DNA from: Dryocosmus kuriphilus
Taxonomy: Eukaryota > Arthropoda > Insecta > Hymenoptera > Cynipidae
Direction: 5' to 3'
DNA: 64,000 nt
Assembly (NCBI GenBank): GCA_038277395.1
Contig: CM076192.1
Coordinates: 53,553,119 to 53,617,118, forward strand
The notes beneath the pieces are model-generated. The model saw nothing but the letters and a program-made list of their open reading frames with translations. It was not told where the DNA came from and did not search any database. A program made the translations under genes and the position numbers. Positions 55,469 through 64,000 of the stretch are shown here, one piece after another. Within the stretch, counting starts at the first letter, position 1; the number at the start of each line of letters is the position of its first letter.

Positions 55469-58008
55469 TACATTCTCATCTCAATGAGAAGAAGGTATTA
55501 GTTTTATGTGAAAACTGACTTTCGCGGATTTCATGAAATGCCGACGTTTCATGACCCCCTGAATCCGAAAAAACATGTTTTACGTTGGTGTCTGGTCTGT
55601 CGTTGTCGTCTTCGTTGTCGTTGTCGTAGTCGTAGTATTCTGTGAACACGATAACTTTCGAGTGACTAATTGGATTGGATTGTGCTTTGGCACACTTCTT
55701 CCTGGTGCAAAAAGAAAGGAAGTTCGTTAACCAGCGGTTTTTGACCAGTGGTTATGGTTTTATTCATCAAAAACGGTTTTCACAAAATCAACAAATCAAT
55801 TTTCCGGCTAAACTATGCGAGATACAGAAAATATGTATATAATCAAAACTATCTTAAAAAGATCTACAAATTTTGTATTAACCATTTTTTGATAAAATGC
55901 ACGGTTTTTGTTTTAATCGAGAAAACGTTATTAAAAATCAAAAATTCACATTTTCCGCCAAACTATGCAAGATAAGAAAAAATGATGATAAACAAAGTTG
56001 TTCAACTCAAAAAGATCTACAAATTTTAATTGATCTATTTTTTGATAAAATGCACGGTTTTGACTTGAATCGAGAAAACGCTATTAAAAAGTCAAAAATT
56101 CAAATTTCCCGCCAAAATATGCAAGATACAAAAGAAATAATAATAAATCAAGTTTTTCACCTCAAAAAATCTACAAATTTGCAACCTATCATTTTTTTGA
56201 ACAGATTCGTAGTTTTTTAGTTATTCGTGAAATATGTTATGAAATATAAAGAAAACCACTTTTCAGCAAAACTATTCAAGATATGAGAAAATATTAACAA
56301 GCCTTAACTAAAATAATTTTTTTTGTAATTTTTAATTTAAAGGTTTACATGATTCATAAACACCGAGCGCGTAGCGCGAGGTAAATAACCTATCGAGTGC
56401 AAAGTGCGAGTACCGTAAATAACGTATCGAGCGCGAAGCGCGAGTGCCAATAGACGCGCGCCCTAGGCGCGCTCATACTTCGCTCGAAGCGCACGATGAG
56501 AATGGGCCCGCGAAGCGGGCAGATTTTTTACTAATGTTTCCCTTCCAATATTTTTTTTTTTGTAGCACTAACCCAAAGATATTATAAAGGTAGATGCGGT
56601 TCGGGATGCCAGAGTGGGGGAATGATATATGTATATATACATATATTACCTATGCATAAATAATAACTTTTTCTGCCCTATGTAGGTGGTGCCCTCAACG
56701 TACTACGAAGTCCAAGGGTAGTATTCTCGTTTCTCTTAATATTTAACAGTAAAACAGGAGCAAAGATTTTTTAAGGTTAGAAAAGTTTGAGATTCAACCT
56801 GATTCAACATCAGAACATAAACATAGGATTTCCGAAAGTTATAATAATTGATGTAAAATTATTAATATTAAAATAGTCCCAAGAACACTGGAGTACGTTT
56901 AATATTTTGGAGATAATTTTCAAATTTTTTGGCTACGATTCCAATTAGAAATTTTACAGTTTTATATCAGCAGTTGTAAATATAGGTTGTTGAATTTGAA
57001 ACACTTATACTCGAAAAATTGTTTAATTTTTAAGGATTAATTTGATAAGTTCAATTTTTAAATGTGTACTTTTGTAATTTTTTAATTTTAAATGTTAAAA
57101 ATGTAAAAATATACCATTTTTAATGCTTATTTCCAGCGAGTCACTTTTTTCTTTTTATTCATTTCTGCTGAAAGTCACTTTTAGTATTCTTTCCGAAATA
57201 TTTCTTTAATTGAAAGCATTTTTAATCAAATTCTTTAAGTTGCATTTAGATTGAAGTATACCAGATTGTTTGGTTTAAATTAAAATTTCTGAAAATAGTA
57301 AAAGTTAAAAAGCTTATGAAAAACAGTATTGGTAAGTATTTGATCCATCAGTAGTATTTTCACGATTAAGGATTGGACTTCCATATACCTACCGTAACTA
57401 CTTTTTCATAAAAAGACTTATAAAATTTAATAAATTCATAAATCTTTAAAATTTAATAATTTTATGCCTAAACTATTGACTATTTTCTCCTTAGCTTTCT
57501 TTCTAGACCAAAAACATATGAAAAAATTTGCTCGCTTCGCGGGCACATTCTTATCGCGCGCTTCGCGCGAAGTATGAGCGCGCCTAGGGTTTTTTTTAGG
57601 ATTTTTTTTTAGATGAACAATTTTACTTTCTTACATTTTTTTTTGTACCTCTCATAGTTTAGCCGGAAAATGGATTTTTTGATTTTGTGAAAACCGTTTT
57701 TGATGGATAAAACCATAACCGTTCGTTAAAAACCTCTGGTTAACAAACTCGTCCTTTCTTTTTATCCCTTAAAGAAGTGTACCAAAGCGCAATCCAATCC
57801 GTTTAGTCCTTCGAAAATTATCGTGGGAACAGACTCCAACGACAACAACGACAACGACGACGACGACAACGGCGACGATGACAACAGACAGACAGGCACC
57901 ATTGTAAAAACCGTTTTTTTGGATTCAGGTCTCAAAACGTGGAGATTTCATAAAATCCGCGAAAGTCAAACTTTACATAAGTCTAATACCTTCTCTGATG
58001 AGAATGTA
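55469..58008. mobile_element. CG-rich palindromic family, copy 2, complete
   Basis: Left terminus TACATTCTCATCTCAATGAG and right terminus CTTCTCTGATGAGAATGTA bound two inverted arms. Each has a GTCGTT/AACGAC microsatellite (55595-55630; 57836-57890), AACACGATAACTTTCGA / CGAAAATTATCGTG, the GTACCAAAGCGCAATCCAAT / GATTGTGCTTTGGCACAC block and CCGGCTAAACTATGCGAGAT units. CG-rich hairpin clusters lie at 56365-56520 (GAGCGCGTAGCGCGAGG, GAGCGCGAAGCGCGAGT) and 57530-57590. No coding capacity; frames in the repeats are by-products. Confidence 0.85.
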
Positions 58009-58360
58009 AAAAGTTCTTAATATTTGCAATTCGAAAATTAGAAAAAACATACAACTAGCTGCTTTTAACCATTTTTATTTTATAGAAAAGGAATTTAAAA
58101 AGTAAAAAATACTAAACTTAGGAGTCATGTCGGTAAGAATTGTGTTGTAAAATAATTTGAAGCTTGTGAATTTAGGTGTTCAATTATACAGCTTCAAAAA
58201 CCAATATTCCACTAAAAATCAGTTCATTATATTCTATACCACTGAATGACTCACAACGGGAGGGACAGGTAGTTTGTTTTTTGTTTGGTTCATAATTTCA
58301 GCAAAGAAAGGCCATGATCCCAAGCTAAAATTGTAAAATTTCTAGGACGCAATATTTGTC
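58009..58360. other. Unassigned AT-rich sequence
   Basis: No gene, RNA or repeat structure recognised. Confidence 0.3.
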
Positions 58361-58361
58361 C

Positions 58362-58742
58362 AGTTTCGAGAAAAACATCTTAAAAGAATTCGTCGTCCGT
58401 CTTACAGGGTTGAAAAATATATCCCTCATTTTAAAATATGCATAAAATTTAAACAAAACGATAAAATTAAGAACTTTCATAGAAAATAAATTTCTTTGCG
58501 AAAAAAGTTGTAAAAAGCGAGTTTTTTATTGAAAAAAAGACTTAAAATGGTTATTTTTGTAAAACTGAAGAGAAAATAGAAGAAAAGTGAATATATAAAC
58601 ATTTTTCCAAAAAAAAACAAAACAAAATTCAAATAAGTGGAGACAGAGAGAATCAAGCCCAAAAACTTCCGCATGCATATATTTTTCAACCGTTTGAAGG
58701 GTCACGACGAATATTTTAAAGCCGTTTTTCTCGAAACTGGCA
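58362..58742. repeat. Inverted repeat, ~100-bp arms
   Basis: CCAGTTTCGAGAAAAACATC...AAAAGAATTCGTCGTCC...GGGTTGAAAAATATAT (58362-58430) is inverted as ATATATTTTTCAACCG...GACGAATATTTTAAAG...TTTTTCTCGAAACTGG (58676-58742). The AT-rich spacer is also partly self-complementary. Probably a decayed MITE. Confidence 0.7.
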
Positions 58743-59887
58743 TCTAATCTCCCAACTGATTATAAAAGTTTTGTCAGTTGTAAGAGAAGGCATGAAATCA
58801 CAAATGTGCAACTCACCACATTTTTTTATAAATGGTGTTACATTTTTTTCCAGATGATACTTACATATGTACACATTTGTATAAAAATATCTCTGAGTAT
58901 ATATACATATAAAGTACTAAAAGTTATTATAATTTCAGACTTCTAAATATTTTTATATTATTTGTATTTATTATACTTGCAGACTATTAACAAAGAATAT
59001 TACACTGACAGTTATTTTTGGAATGTTAGTTTTCAATTGTTTTGCATTGTTGTGTAAAATTTTCGCGTACAAAATAATTATATACATATATACAATTGGC
59101 CTATGTATATAGTATTATTGTGTAGAATTTAATTGTGTCCAGTTAATTTTAGTCGAAACATTTTTATTTTCACTATTAATTTGCGTACAATTTTTACAGT
59201 TTGACGGTTTTATTTTTTGAACAATTTGTGTACACTAAAATATATGATTGAAAACCTTCCTTTTTAAATAAAAAAAAATGGTATTGGCGTTCTAGCCCAC
59301 TAATTTTTTTTGCAATTGCTAATTTTGTTAAAAAATCACAAGAGACTATAGTCATACATTACATATAAAAAATTTCCTGCTGTTTAGAAATTCTACGTAT
59401 TTCAGTATATTCATATATACTGAAAGCTTCAGTTTGAAAGAATATAATTCTGAAATTGTTTCGAACAAATTGACTTGCTTCAAATAATAATGCAGAGTAA
59501 GAAATTATTATTATTATTTATAAAAGGTGTAACTTATTGTCGATAAATGTATAATTATTAGAAAATATAAAAAAGTTACCAATAAATTATTATTATTGCT
59601 CTTAAGAAAAGAAACTTCTAAACTGTGCACACGAAAAGCTGGGTTTCCTAAAAGGATATTTATGGACAATAAAATATCTTTTCTTAATACAAACATCGAA
59701 AATGGCGGTTCTCGTGGTGCCACGCCCCCTACGAAAATGGCCGAATGCAGCACTTTTGTATGTAATGTTCATGAAAATAAGCTAGGGGGTACAAAAATGT
59801 AAACATGAGCCGAAAATCATACTTTTTGGCTCTTCTTTGCAAGTCAGCCTTATGATTTTCGTATCGAGTTCTCATGGAAAGAAGACT
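58743..59887. other. Unassigned AT-rich sequence
   Basis: No coding region is supported. The small frames at 59514-59802 on both strands show no family features. Confidence 0.3.
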
Positions 59888-59890
59888 TAT

Positions 59891-60335
59891 TTACATTTTC
59901 CGGCAGCGGTGCCGCCGCTCGATCATGCCGTTGGACGAGGGATGGTAGGCCGTTGTTCGGATTCGTTGGCAACCAGTAAGCTGAAGTAGCGCCTTGAAGA
60001 GCTGTGACTCAAATTGACTGCCTTGGTCGGTTGTTAGCGTTTCAGGAGCTCCGTAGCGTGAGACCCAGTGGTCAACGAAAGCTCGATAGACCGTCAAGGC
60101 TTCGGTGTCTTTAAGTGGTACAGCCTCGGGCCATCTCGAAAAAACGGTCTATCATGGTCAAGCAGTACCTGAATCCGTTACTGATTGGAAGTGGGCCAAT
60201 GATGTCCATATAGACGTGCTTAAATCTTCCGTCGGGAGTCACGAACTGAGGGGGAGCAAGGTGATTATGGCGCGATACTTTTGATAGTTGGCAGTCGAAA
60301 CATGACTTGCACCATTTGGTAATGTCACGATGCAT
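59891..60335 (-). pseudogene. Gypsy integrase remnant
   Basis: The HHCC-like zinc region with CKSCFDCQLSK and the start of the catalytic core (VYMDIIGPLPISNGF) lie in 60335-60111. The rest of the core, with TTDQGSQFES and NGMIERRHR, lies in 60097-59891 in another frame. The D, D, E positions are recognisable. The C-terminal part is missing where the copy ends. Confidence 0.8.
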
Positions 60336-60996
60336 TTTGGGCCAAACGTAACGCTTGCGGATGATTCGATCCGTGACTTTCGCGCCCTGGATGAGCGGAG
60401 TTGTGAAAAAGCTGAAATACGTTTTCTCGGAGAGATACGGGAATAAACGGACAAAGTATTTCGCCCGTCAGGTCGTAGTACAAAGCAGTGTGACCAGAGT
60501 CCCAGTTGATTTTCCGGAAGTTTAATGAACAATCCGGGGAATCGACGAGGCTTTTTAGTTCTGGGTCGTGCTTTTGAGCTTCGGCGAGTTCGCTTAAACT
60601 CCATTCCGTGGGTAGGTGAATTGCCTCCAGACGAGAGAGGGAGTCGGCCACAACGTTCTCAGCGCCGGGCAGGTACTCAATTTGGGTCGTGAATTGGGCT
60701 ATGAAAGTTAATTGTCTTTGTTGGCGAGGAGAAGCTTTTTCCGAGCGCTGAACGAAAGCGCACGTCAAAGGTTTATGGTCGGTGATCACCTTGAAATTCT
60801 GACCTTCAAGAAAATGTCTAAAATACTTTATAGATTCGAAAACTGCAGTTAGTTCGCGGTCATAGGCGCTGGAGCCGCGCTGTGCCGGCGAGAATTTTCG
60901 CGAAAAGAAAGCTAACGGCTTCCAAGCCCCAGTAATTCTTTGCTCGAGGGACGCTCCCATACCGGTCGGGATGTGATAAAAGAGTTGCGCTAGCAA
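60325..60996 (-). pseudogene. Gypsy RNase H and linker remnant
   Basis: Shows LAFFSRKFSPAQ, SAYDRELTAVFESIKYFRHF, KVITDHKPLTCAF and NVVADSLSRLE, the RNase H signature order in Ty3/gypsy pol. It overlaps the RT piece in a different frame, so an indel lies near 60950. A downstream zinc-finger-like segment leads to the integrase. Confidence 0.8.
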
Positions 60997-62026
60997 GATC
61001 CTGCTTGATCTTGTCGAACGCCTCTTCGGCTTGCGGTGTCCAAGCTATTTCTCTCTTGTCGTTTTTACGCGATTCGCCGAGATAGTGATGTAGAGGTGCC
61101 TGAGTTTCTGCGGCGTGCTGAAGGCTACGACGGTAGAAGTTTGCGAGACCGAGGAATCTACGGAGTTCCACAACCGTGCGAGGTTTTGGGAACTGTGCAA
61201 TGGCTTTCACATTCTCAGGAGTCGGTTTAAAACCGTCTTGACTGATCAGATGACCGAGAAATTCTAGCTCTTTCTTGCCGAGTTGGCACTTGTTCACGTT
61301 GAGACGAAGAGAAGCGTCTTTAAGACGTTGAAAGACGATTTTCAAGTGTTCCGCGTGTTCCTCCGGACTTGAGGATGCGATTAGGATATCATCTATGTAC
61401 GCGTAAACGAAATTGAGGTCTTCCAAGGTTTGGAAGATATACCTTTGAAACGATTGACCGGCGTTTCTGAGACCGAAAGTTGTTACAGGAAATTCGAATA
61501 AGCCAAATGGTGTGATAACGGCAGTCTTCGGGAGCACTCGGTATTTGATGATAAGCCATCTCGAGATCAAGCTTAGAAAACACCGATTTTCCGTGCAACT
61601 GCGTCGAGAAGTCGTGGATATGCGGAACTGGATATCTATCGGGATTGTCACAGCGTTAAGTCGACGGTAATCCCCGCCGATTCTCCACTCACCATCTTTT
61701 TTACGAGTCATATGAATGAGCGATGCCCAAGGGCTACTCGAGGGACGGCAGATACCGTCTTTGACCATTTGCGCGAATTTACTTTTTGCGATTGCCAGTT
61801 TGTCCGGAGGCAGACGTCTAGCTCGCTCCGAGATCGGAGAGCCTGTGGTAAGGATGTGATGTCGCACATCGCGTGCCACAGTCGTGGGAACCTGCGATGT
61901 CCTCATTATTTCCGGAAATTCGGTCAAAATTTTCGCGTAGGGTTGGAGACGGTCCACAGCGCTCACGCCAAAAATGCTAGCGTTTTTCAAGAAACCAGCG
62001 GTGCTGAGGCCGGTGGTAGTGTCCAC
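60860..62026 (-). pseudogene. Gypsy reverse transcriptase remnant
   Basis: Motifs include RRLPPDKLAIAKSKFAQMV, SSPWASLIHMTRKKDG, WRIGGDYRRLNAVT, FGLRNAGQSFQRY and YAYIDDILIASSS (catalytic Asp pair). Between about 61500 and 61610 the correct reading switches to another frame and back (KLDLEMAYHQIP lies in the alternative frame). The 3' end runs out of frame near 60950. The RT is recognisable but not functional. Confidence 0.85.
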
Positions 62027-62067
62027 TAGCCGAGAGTCGTGAAGGAATGGAACGAGATGAAAATGTG

Positions 62068-62619
62068 CTAGGAAGTCTGCTCCAATGATTGGATAAGGGA
62101 CCTCAGCAACGCAAAAGTTCCACGTAAAGTCACTACGGAGATTAATGTTAGGTGAAATTCGTTTTTCCCCGTACGTCGAAATACGCGTATCGTTGGCTGC
62201 GAATAAAGTACCCTCGATGGTTTTTTGTTGATTTTTTTGTCAACCGGTAATAATGAAAGGTCAAAACCTGAATCGATTAGAAATACCAGTCCGGAGTTAC
62301 GGTCGCGGATATGGAGACGTTTGGAAGTTGTTTTGCCTGAACCGACAGTCCCCGCGTGGGAAGGCTCTCCTAGTTTTCCGAATTCGACTTCTGCGACCAA
62401 GAGCACGGGCTTTTGCAGCGTCTGGCCATGTGGCCAAATTTTTTGTGATAAAAGCAGTTTTTTTCCTTCTTTGCTTTGCGATCGAGCGCGGTTGTACCGG
62501 TTTTTTGAATTCGAACGCGATGGGTCACGTGACCGATTAAATTGTGGTTTTGCCATTTGATTTTCTGACTGCGTTGGGACGAAAGGATAGGAGTCAGAAG
62601 AAGTTGGTTCACCCGTCAT
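62068..62619 (-). pseudogene. Gypsy gag C-terminus and protease remnant
   Basis: Basic Ser/Arg/Asn-rich start (FNRSRDPSRSNSKNRYN). A zinc-knuckle-like FYHKKFGHMARRCKSPC lies in an overlapping frame (62612-62370). The aspartic protease motif FLIDSGFDLSLLP and downstream SQPTIRVFRRTG follow. Frames change between knuckle and protease. Confidence 0.7.
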
Positions 62620-62747
62620 TGAGGCGTTTCGAGGATATAGTGCGCAAGCAGGTTGGGGAGGAAAGCGAGCTGCCAGCCTCAGCTGCTCCGAGCAGTGCCT
62701 GGCTCCAGGTTAGCCTGCGCAGTATCCGCATAACCTCAAGGGACGGG

Positions 62748-62765
62748 ATCACGTCGGGGTCACCA
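62748..62765 (-). promoter_or_regulatory. Possible gypsy primer-binding site
   Basis: TGGTGACCCCGACGTGAT on the minus strand begins with TGG, as tRNA-primed LTR elements do, and lies upstream of the gag/protease remnant. The matching tRNA could not be checked here. Confidence 0.45.
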
Positions 62766-62779
62766 CTATAGCGATTATG

Positions 62780-62815
62780 CTATATATAAAGAGACGCGAG
62801 GCAGCACGTCTCGGT
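62780..62815 (+). promoter_or_regulatory. TATA box and short hairpin upstream of ORF 62857
   Basis: CTATATATAAAG at about 62780-62791, followed by CGTCTCGGTGAGACG, a perfect 6-bp stem with a 3-base loop. The ATG at 62857 is ~70 bases downstream, a plausible core promoter spacing. Confidence 0.4.
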
Positions 62816-62856
62816 GAGACGCATATAGCGGTGTCTAGGCAAGCCTAACAAAAGAG

Positions 62857-63126
62857 ATGAGTGCGTTTCGTCCCAGGTCCGCCACTGGACTCATCAGTAT
62901 GGCAAAGTGGACGGACCCTGCCATAGACGCTCTGAGGAGGATGGAACTCCAACCGGTAATTGTAAGGTACAAGATACTCTCTTACTTGCGAGAGGATCTT
63001 GCCCGCATAGGCGGTGTCCGCCTGCCGGTGGAAGTCCCAACTAGGGAAGTTCCCACAAGTTTTCGCCGGAAGCGCCGTCTATATTTATCCCGGGTAACTA
63101 AATCGGTCCCGTATCTACCTTTATAA
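62857..63126 (+). CDS. Orphan ORF, 89 residues
   Basis: Starts MSAFRPRSATGLISMAKWTD. A mixed helical part (AIDALRRMELQPVIVRYKIL, LREDLARIGG) leads to a basic tail (TSFRRKRRLYLSRVTKS). No family was recognised. It lies in a GC-richer block behind a TATA box and directly beside a decayed gypsy element, so it may belong to the LTR/leader of that element, a captured gene, or an ancient viral insertion. It could also be chance. A spliced connection to the next ORF was looked for, but no convincing acceptor was found. Confidence 0.3.
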   Translation: MSAFRPRSATGLISMAKWTDPAIDALRRMELQPVIVRYKILSYLREDLARIGGVRLPVEVPTREVPTSFRRKRRLYLSRVTKSVPYLPL

Positions 63127-63131
63127 TATCT

Positions 63132-63395
63132 TTGACTAACCTCAATGTCACCGATCGGACCAAGGACCATGTACTCTACATCAGGGAGGCGGAAACGCAT
63201 TACCGAAGTGATATGGAGATTGAGATGCCCCAATTCTGGTCAGTATACACTAACAACGGCTATCGGCTATTTGAGGTACTGACAATAGCCTTCATGAGCA
63301 CGGACAACTGCCGTCTTGTGCCCCGACAACGGCCTTGTGCAATCACCTGGCGTTCAAAGCGGACGATCTACACGTTAAATCAAGCATTCCCTTGA
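63132..63395 (+). CDS. Orphan ORF, ~87 residues, no ATG at the 5' end
   Basis: The frame begins with TTG (LTNLNVTDRTKDHVLYIREA) and runs through EIEMPQFWSVYTNNGYRLFE to a stop at 63395. The composition is protein-like, with balanced aromatic and charged residues. It is in a different frame from the ORF ending at 63126, so the two could be one frameshifted gene. No family was recognised. Confidence 0.3.
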   Translation: MTNLNVTDRTKDHVLYIREAETHYRSDMEIEMPQFWSVYTNNGYRLFEVLTIAFMSTDNCRLVPRQRPCAITWRSKRTIYTLNQAFP

Positions 63396-64000
63396 CGCAT
63401 TTAGATCGGATACTCGTCGTTCCCGGTCCTAGAGACATAATTTCCACCATTTGTCAATGAGCGACGTATCGATCGCCACATGCCGTAGGACCTAAGTCAC
63501 TGGACATATAGTTTTATTCGGAGTTCTATTGATCGTAAACAATGGTTTATTAATGCAAAACTATCTGATAAACACTTCCGTACGCCTGGGCAAAAAAAAA
63601 GGGTTGTGATTAGAGTTATGGCAGTTGGTATGTGGGAGGAATGAGTGGAAGGGTCGCGGAAGGTGGAAGAAGGGAAAAAGTGGTGCATGCTGAAGAGTAA
63701 GGTTAGGTTTGAAGTTAGTTAGTTAGTTAGTTAGTTTGTTGGACAGAGAGTAGGGTAGTGAAGGTGTACGAGACTGGGGACACGGATGGTGAGGTAAGGT
63801 CTGGTTATTGATAGTTACTACTGTCTTTTTGTGTGGAAATAGTGCGATGGATGAAGGACGGGTGAGGGGAGCGTGGGGAGCGGAGCGAGCGAGAGGTTGA
63901 TAAGTGGCGCGGGAGACCAATGGGTAAGGTAGGAGAGTAGCAGGCCACAGGGTAACAGGCCCATTGCGAGGAGACCAAGGCAACAGAACGCTAGAGGGCA
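63396..64000. other. Purine-rich unassigned sequence with (GTTA)n
   Basis: GTTA repeated about six times at 63713-63736 and strongly G/A-rich plus-strand sequence to the end. No gene is supported; the 63723-63983 minus frame is a composition artefact. Confidence 0.4.

Larger units (their letters stand above)
59888..62770 (-). mobile_element. Ty3/gypsy LTR retrotransposon relic (gag end to integrase)
   Basis: Minus-strand order is zinc-knuckle/protease, reverse transcriptase, RNase H, integrase, the Ty3/gypsy order. The integrase is cut at about 59888 and no 3' LTR follows. Upstream, most of gag is missing: only ~150 bp separate the protease region from TGGTGACCCCGACGTGAT (62765-62748, minus), which looks like a primer-binding site. 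The 5' LTR, if kept, would start right of 62766; a matching LTR was not found. GC content is higher than the surroundings. Confidence 0.8.

Noticed and set aside
55748..56220. Plus-strand frames with repeated NRENVIKN/KDLQI segments
   Set aside because: Generated by ~145-bp tandem units of the palindromic element; no stop-free constraint between units.
57823..58020. Asp/Asn-rich frame
   Set aside because: Translation of the AACGAC microsatellite in the right arm of the palindromic element.
59514..59802. Overlapping small frames on both strands
   Set aside because: No domain, no promoter or splice context, AT-rich surroundings.
63690..63740. Telomeric TTAGG repeat
   Set aside because: The repeat is GTTA (about six units), not TTAGG; only an isolated GGTTAGG occurs nearby.

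Overview
This is a stretch of AT-rich, repeat-dominated animal nuclear DNA, almost certainly from an insect. Introns and splice sites, jockey/RTE-type LINEs, mariner and Tc1 elements, several hAT families, a Ty3/gypsy relic, a tRNA-derived SINE and long fold-back elements all point that way. A wasp or other hymenopteran is my guess from the flavour of the elements, but nothing here proves the order. There is no operon structure, no bacterial gene, no CRISPR and no rRNA. Most coding potential belongs to decayed transposable elements. The only candidates for non-transposon genes are a broken leucine-rich-repeat gene (47579-48699, minus), a small spliced Lys/Glu-rich gene inside a terminal-inverted-repeat element (34465-36068, plus), and two orphan ORFs behind a TATA box (62857-63395).

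Layout, left part. 1-2090: 5' part of a non-LTR retrotransposon on the minus strand, running off the left edge. 2378-5632: degenerate BED/hAT transposase, minus. 6155-8539: complete mariner-like element with about 400-bp terminal inverted repeats (TIRs) and a TA duplication. 9234-9365: cluster of ATATCGATAT palindromes. 10254-14800: fold-back palindrome whose right arm was invaded by an element with CACAG ends and a TTC duplication (11576-14720) that carries a broken Cys-rich protein. 15604-15920: small MITE. 15961-27260: a Russian-doll nest, made of an outer TIR pair, hAT-like TIRs (16164/26800), a 2.4-kb palindrome itself invaded by a CG-rich element, a TTGAAATCC-type satellite, and a near-intact 5.4-kb LINE (20364-25756) with a 15-bp target duplication.

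Middle. 27624-31460: decayed hAT gene, plus strand, interrupted by a full Tc1 element (28262-29529). 31460-33700: degenerate tandem repeats and a coiled-coil remnant. 33717-39516: 5.8-kb unclassified element with CCCAGATAAC ends that contains the small spliced gene. 39529-42566: hAT element with a perfect 8-bp duplication. 42791-43569: palindromic MITE. 43610-45310: another broken hAT-type transposase.

Right part. 45311-48990: the least repetitive stretch, holding the broken LRR gene. 48990-50590: satellite with an inserted SINE (49450-49773). 50846-58008: two copies of a palindromic CG-rich, GTCGTT-containing element, the first split by an RTE-like LINE (51638-55250) with a 15-bp duplication. 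58009-59887: AT-rich. 59888-62770: fractured Ty3/gypsy pol on the minus strand. 62748-63395: GC-richer block with a TATA box and two ORFs. The window ends in purine-rich unassigned sequence. Target duplications, nesting and empty sites preserved in palindrome arms let much of the insertion order be read directly.
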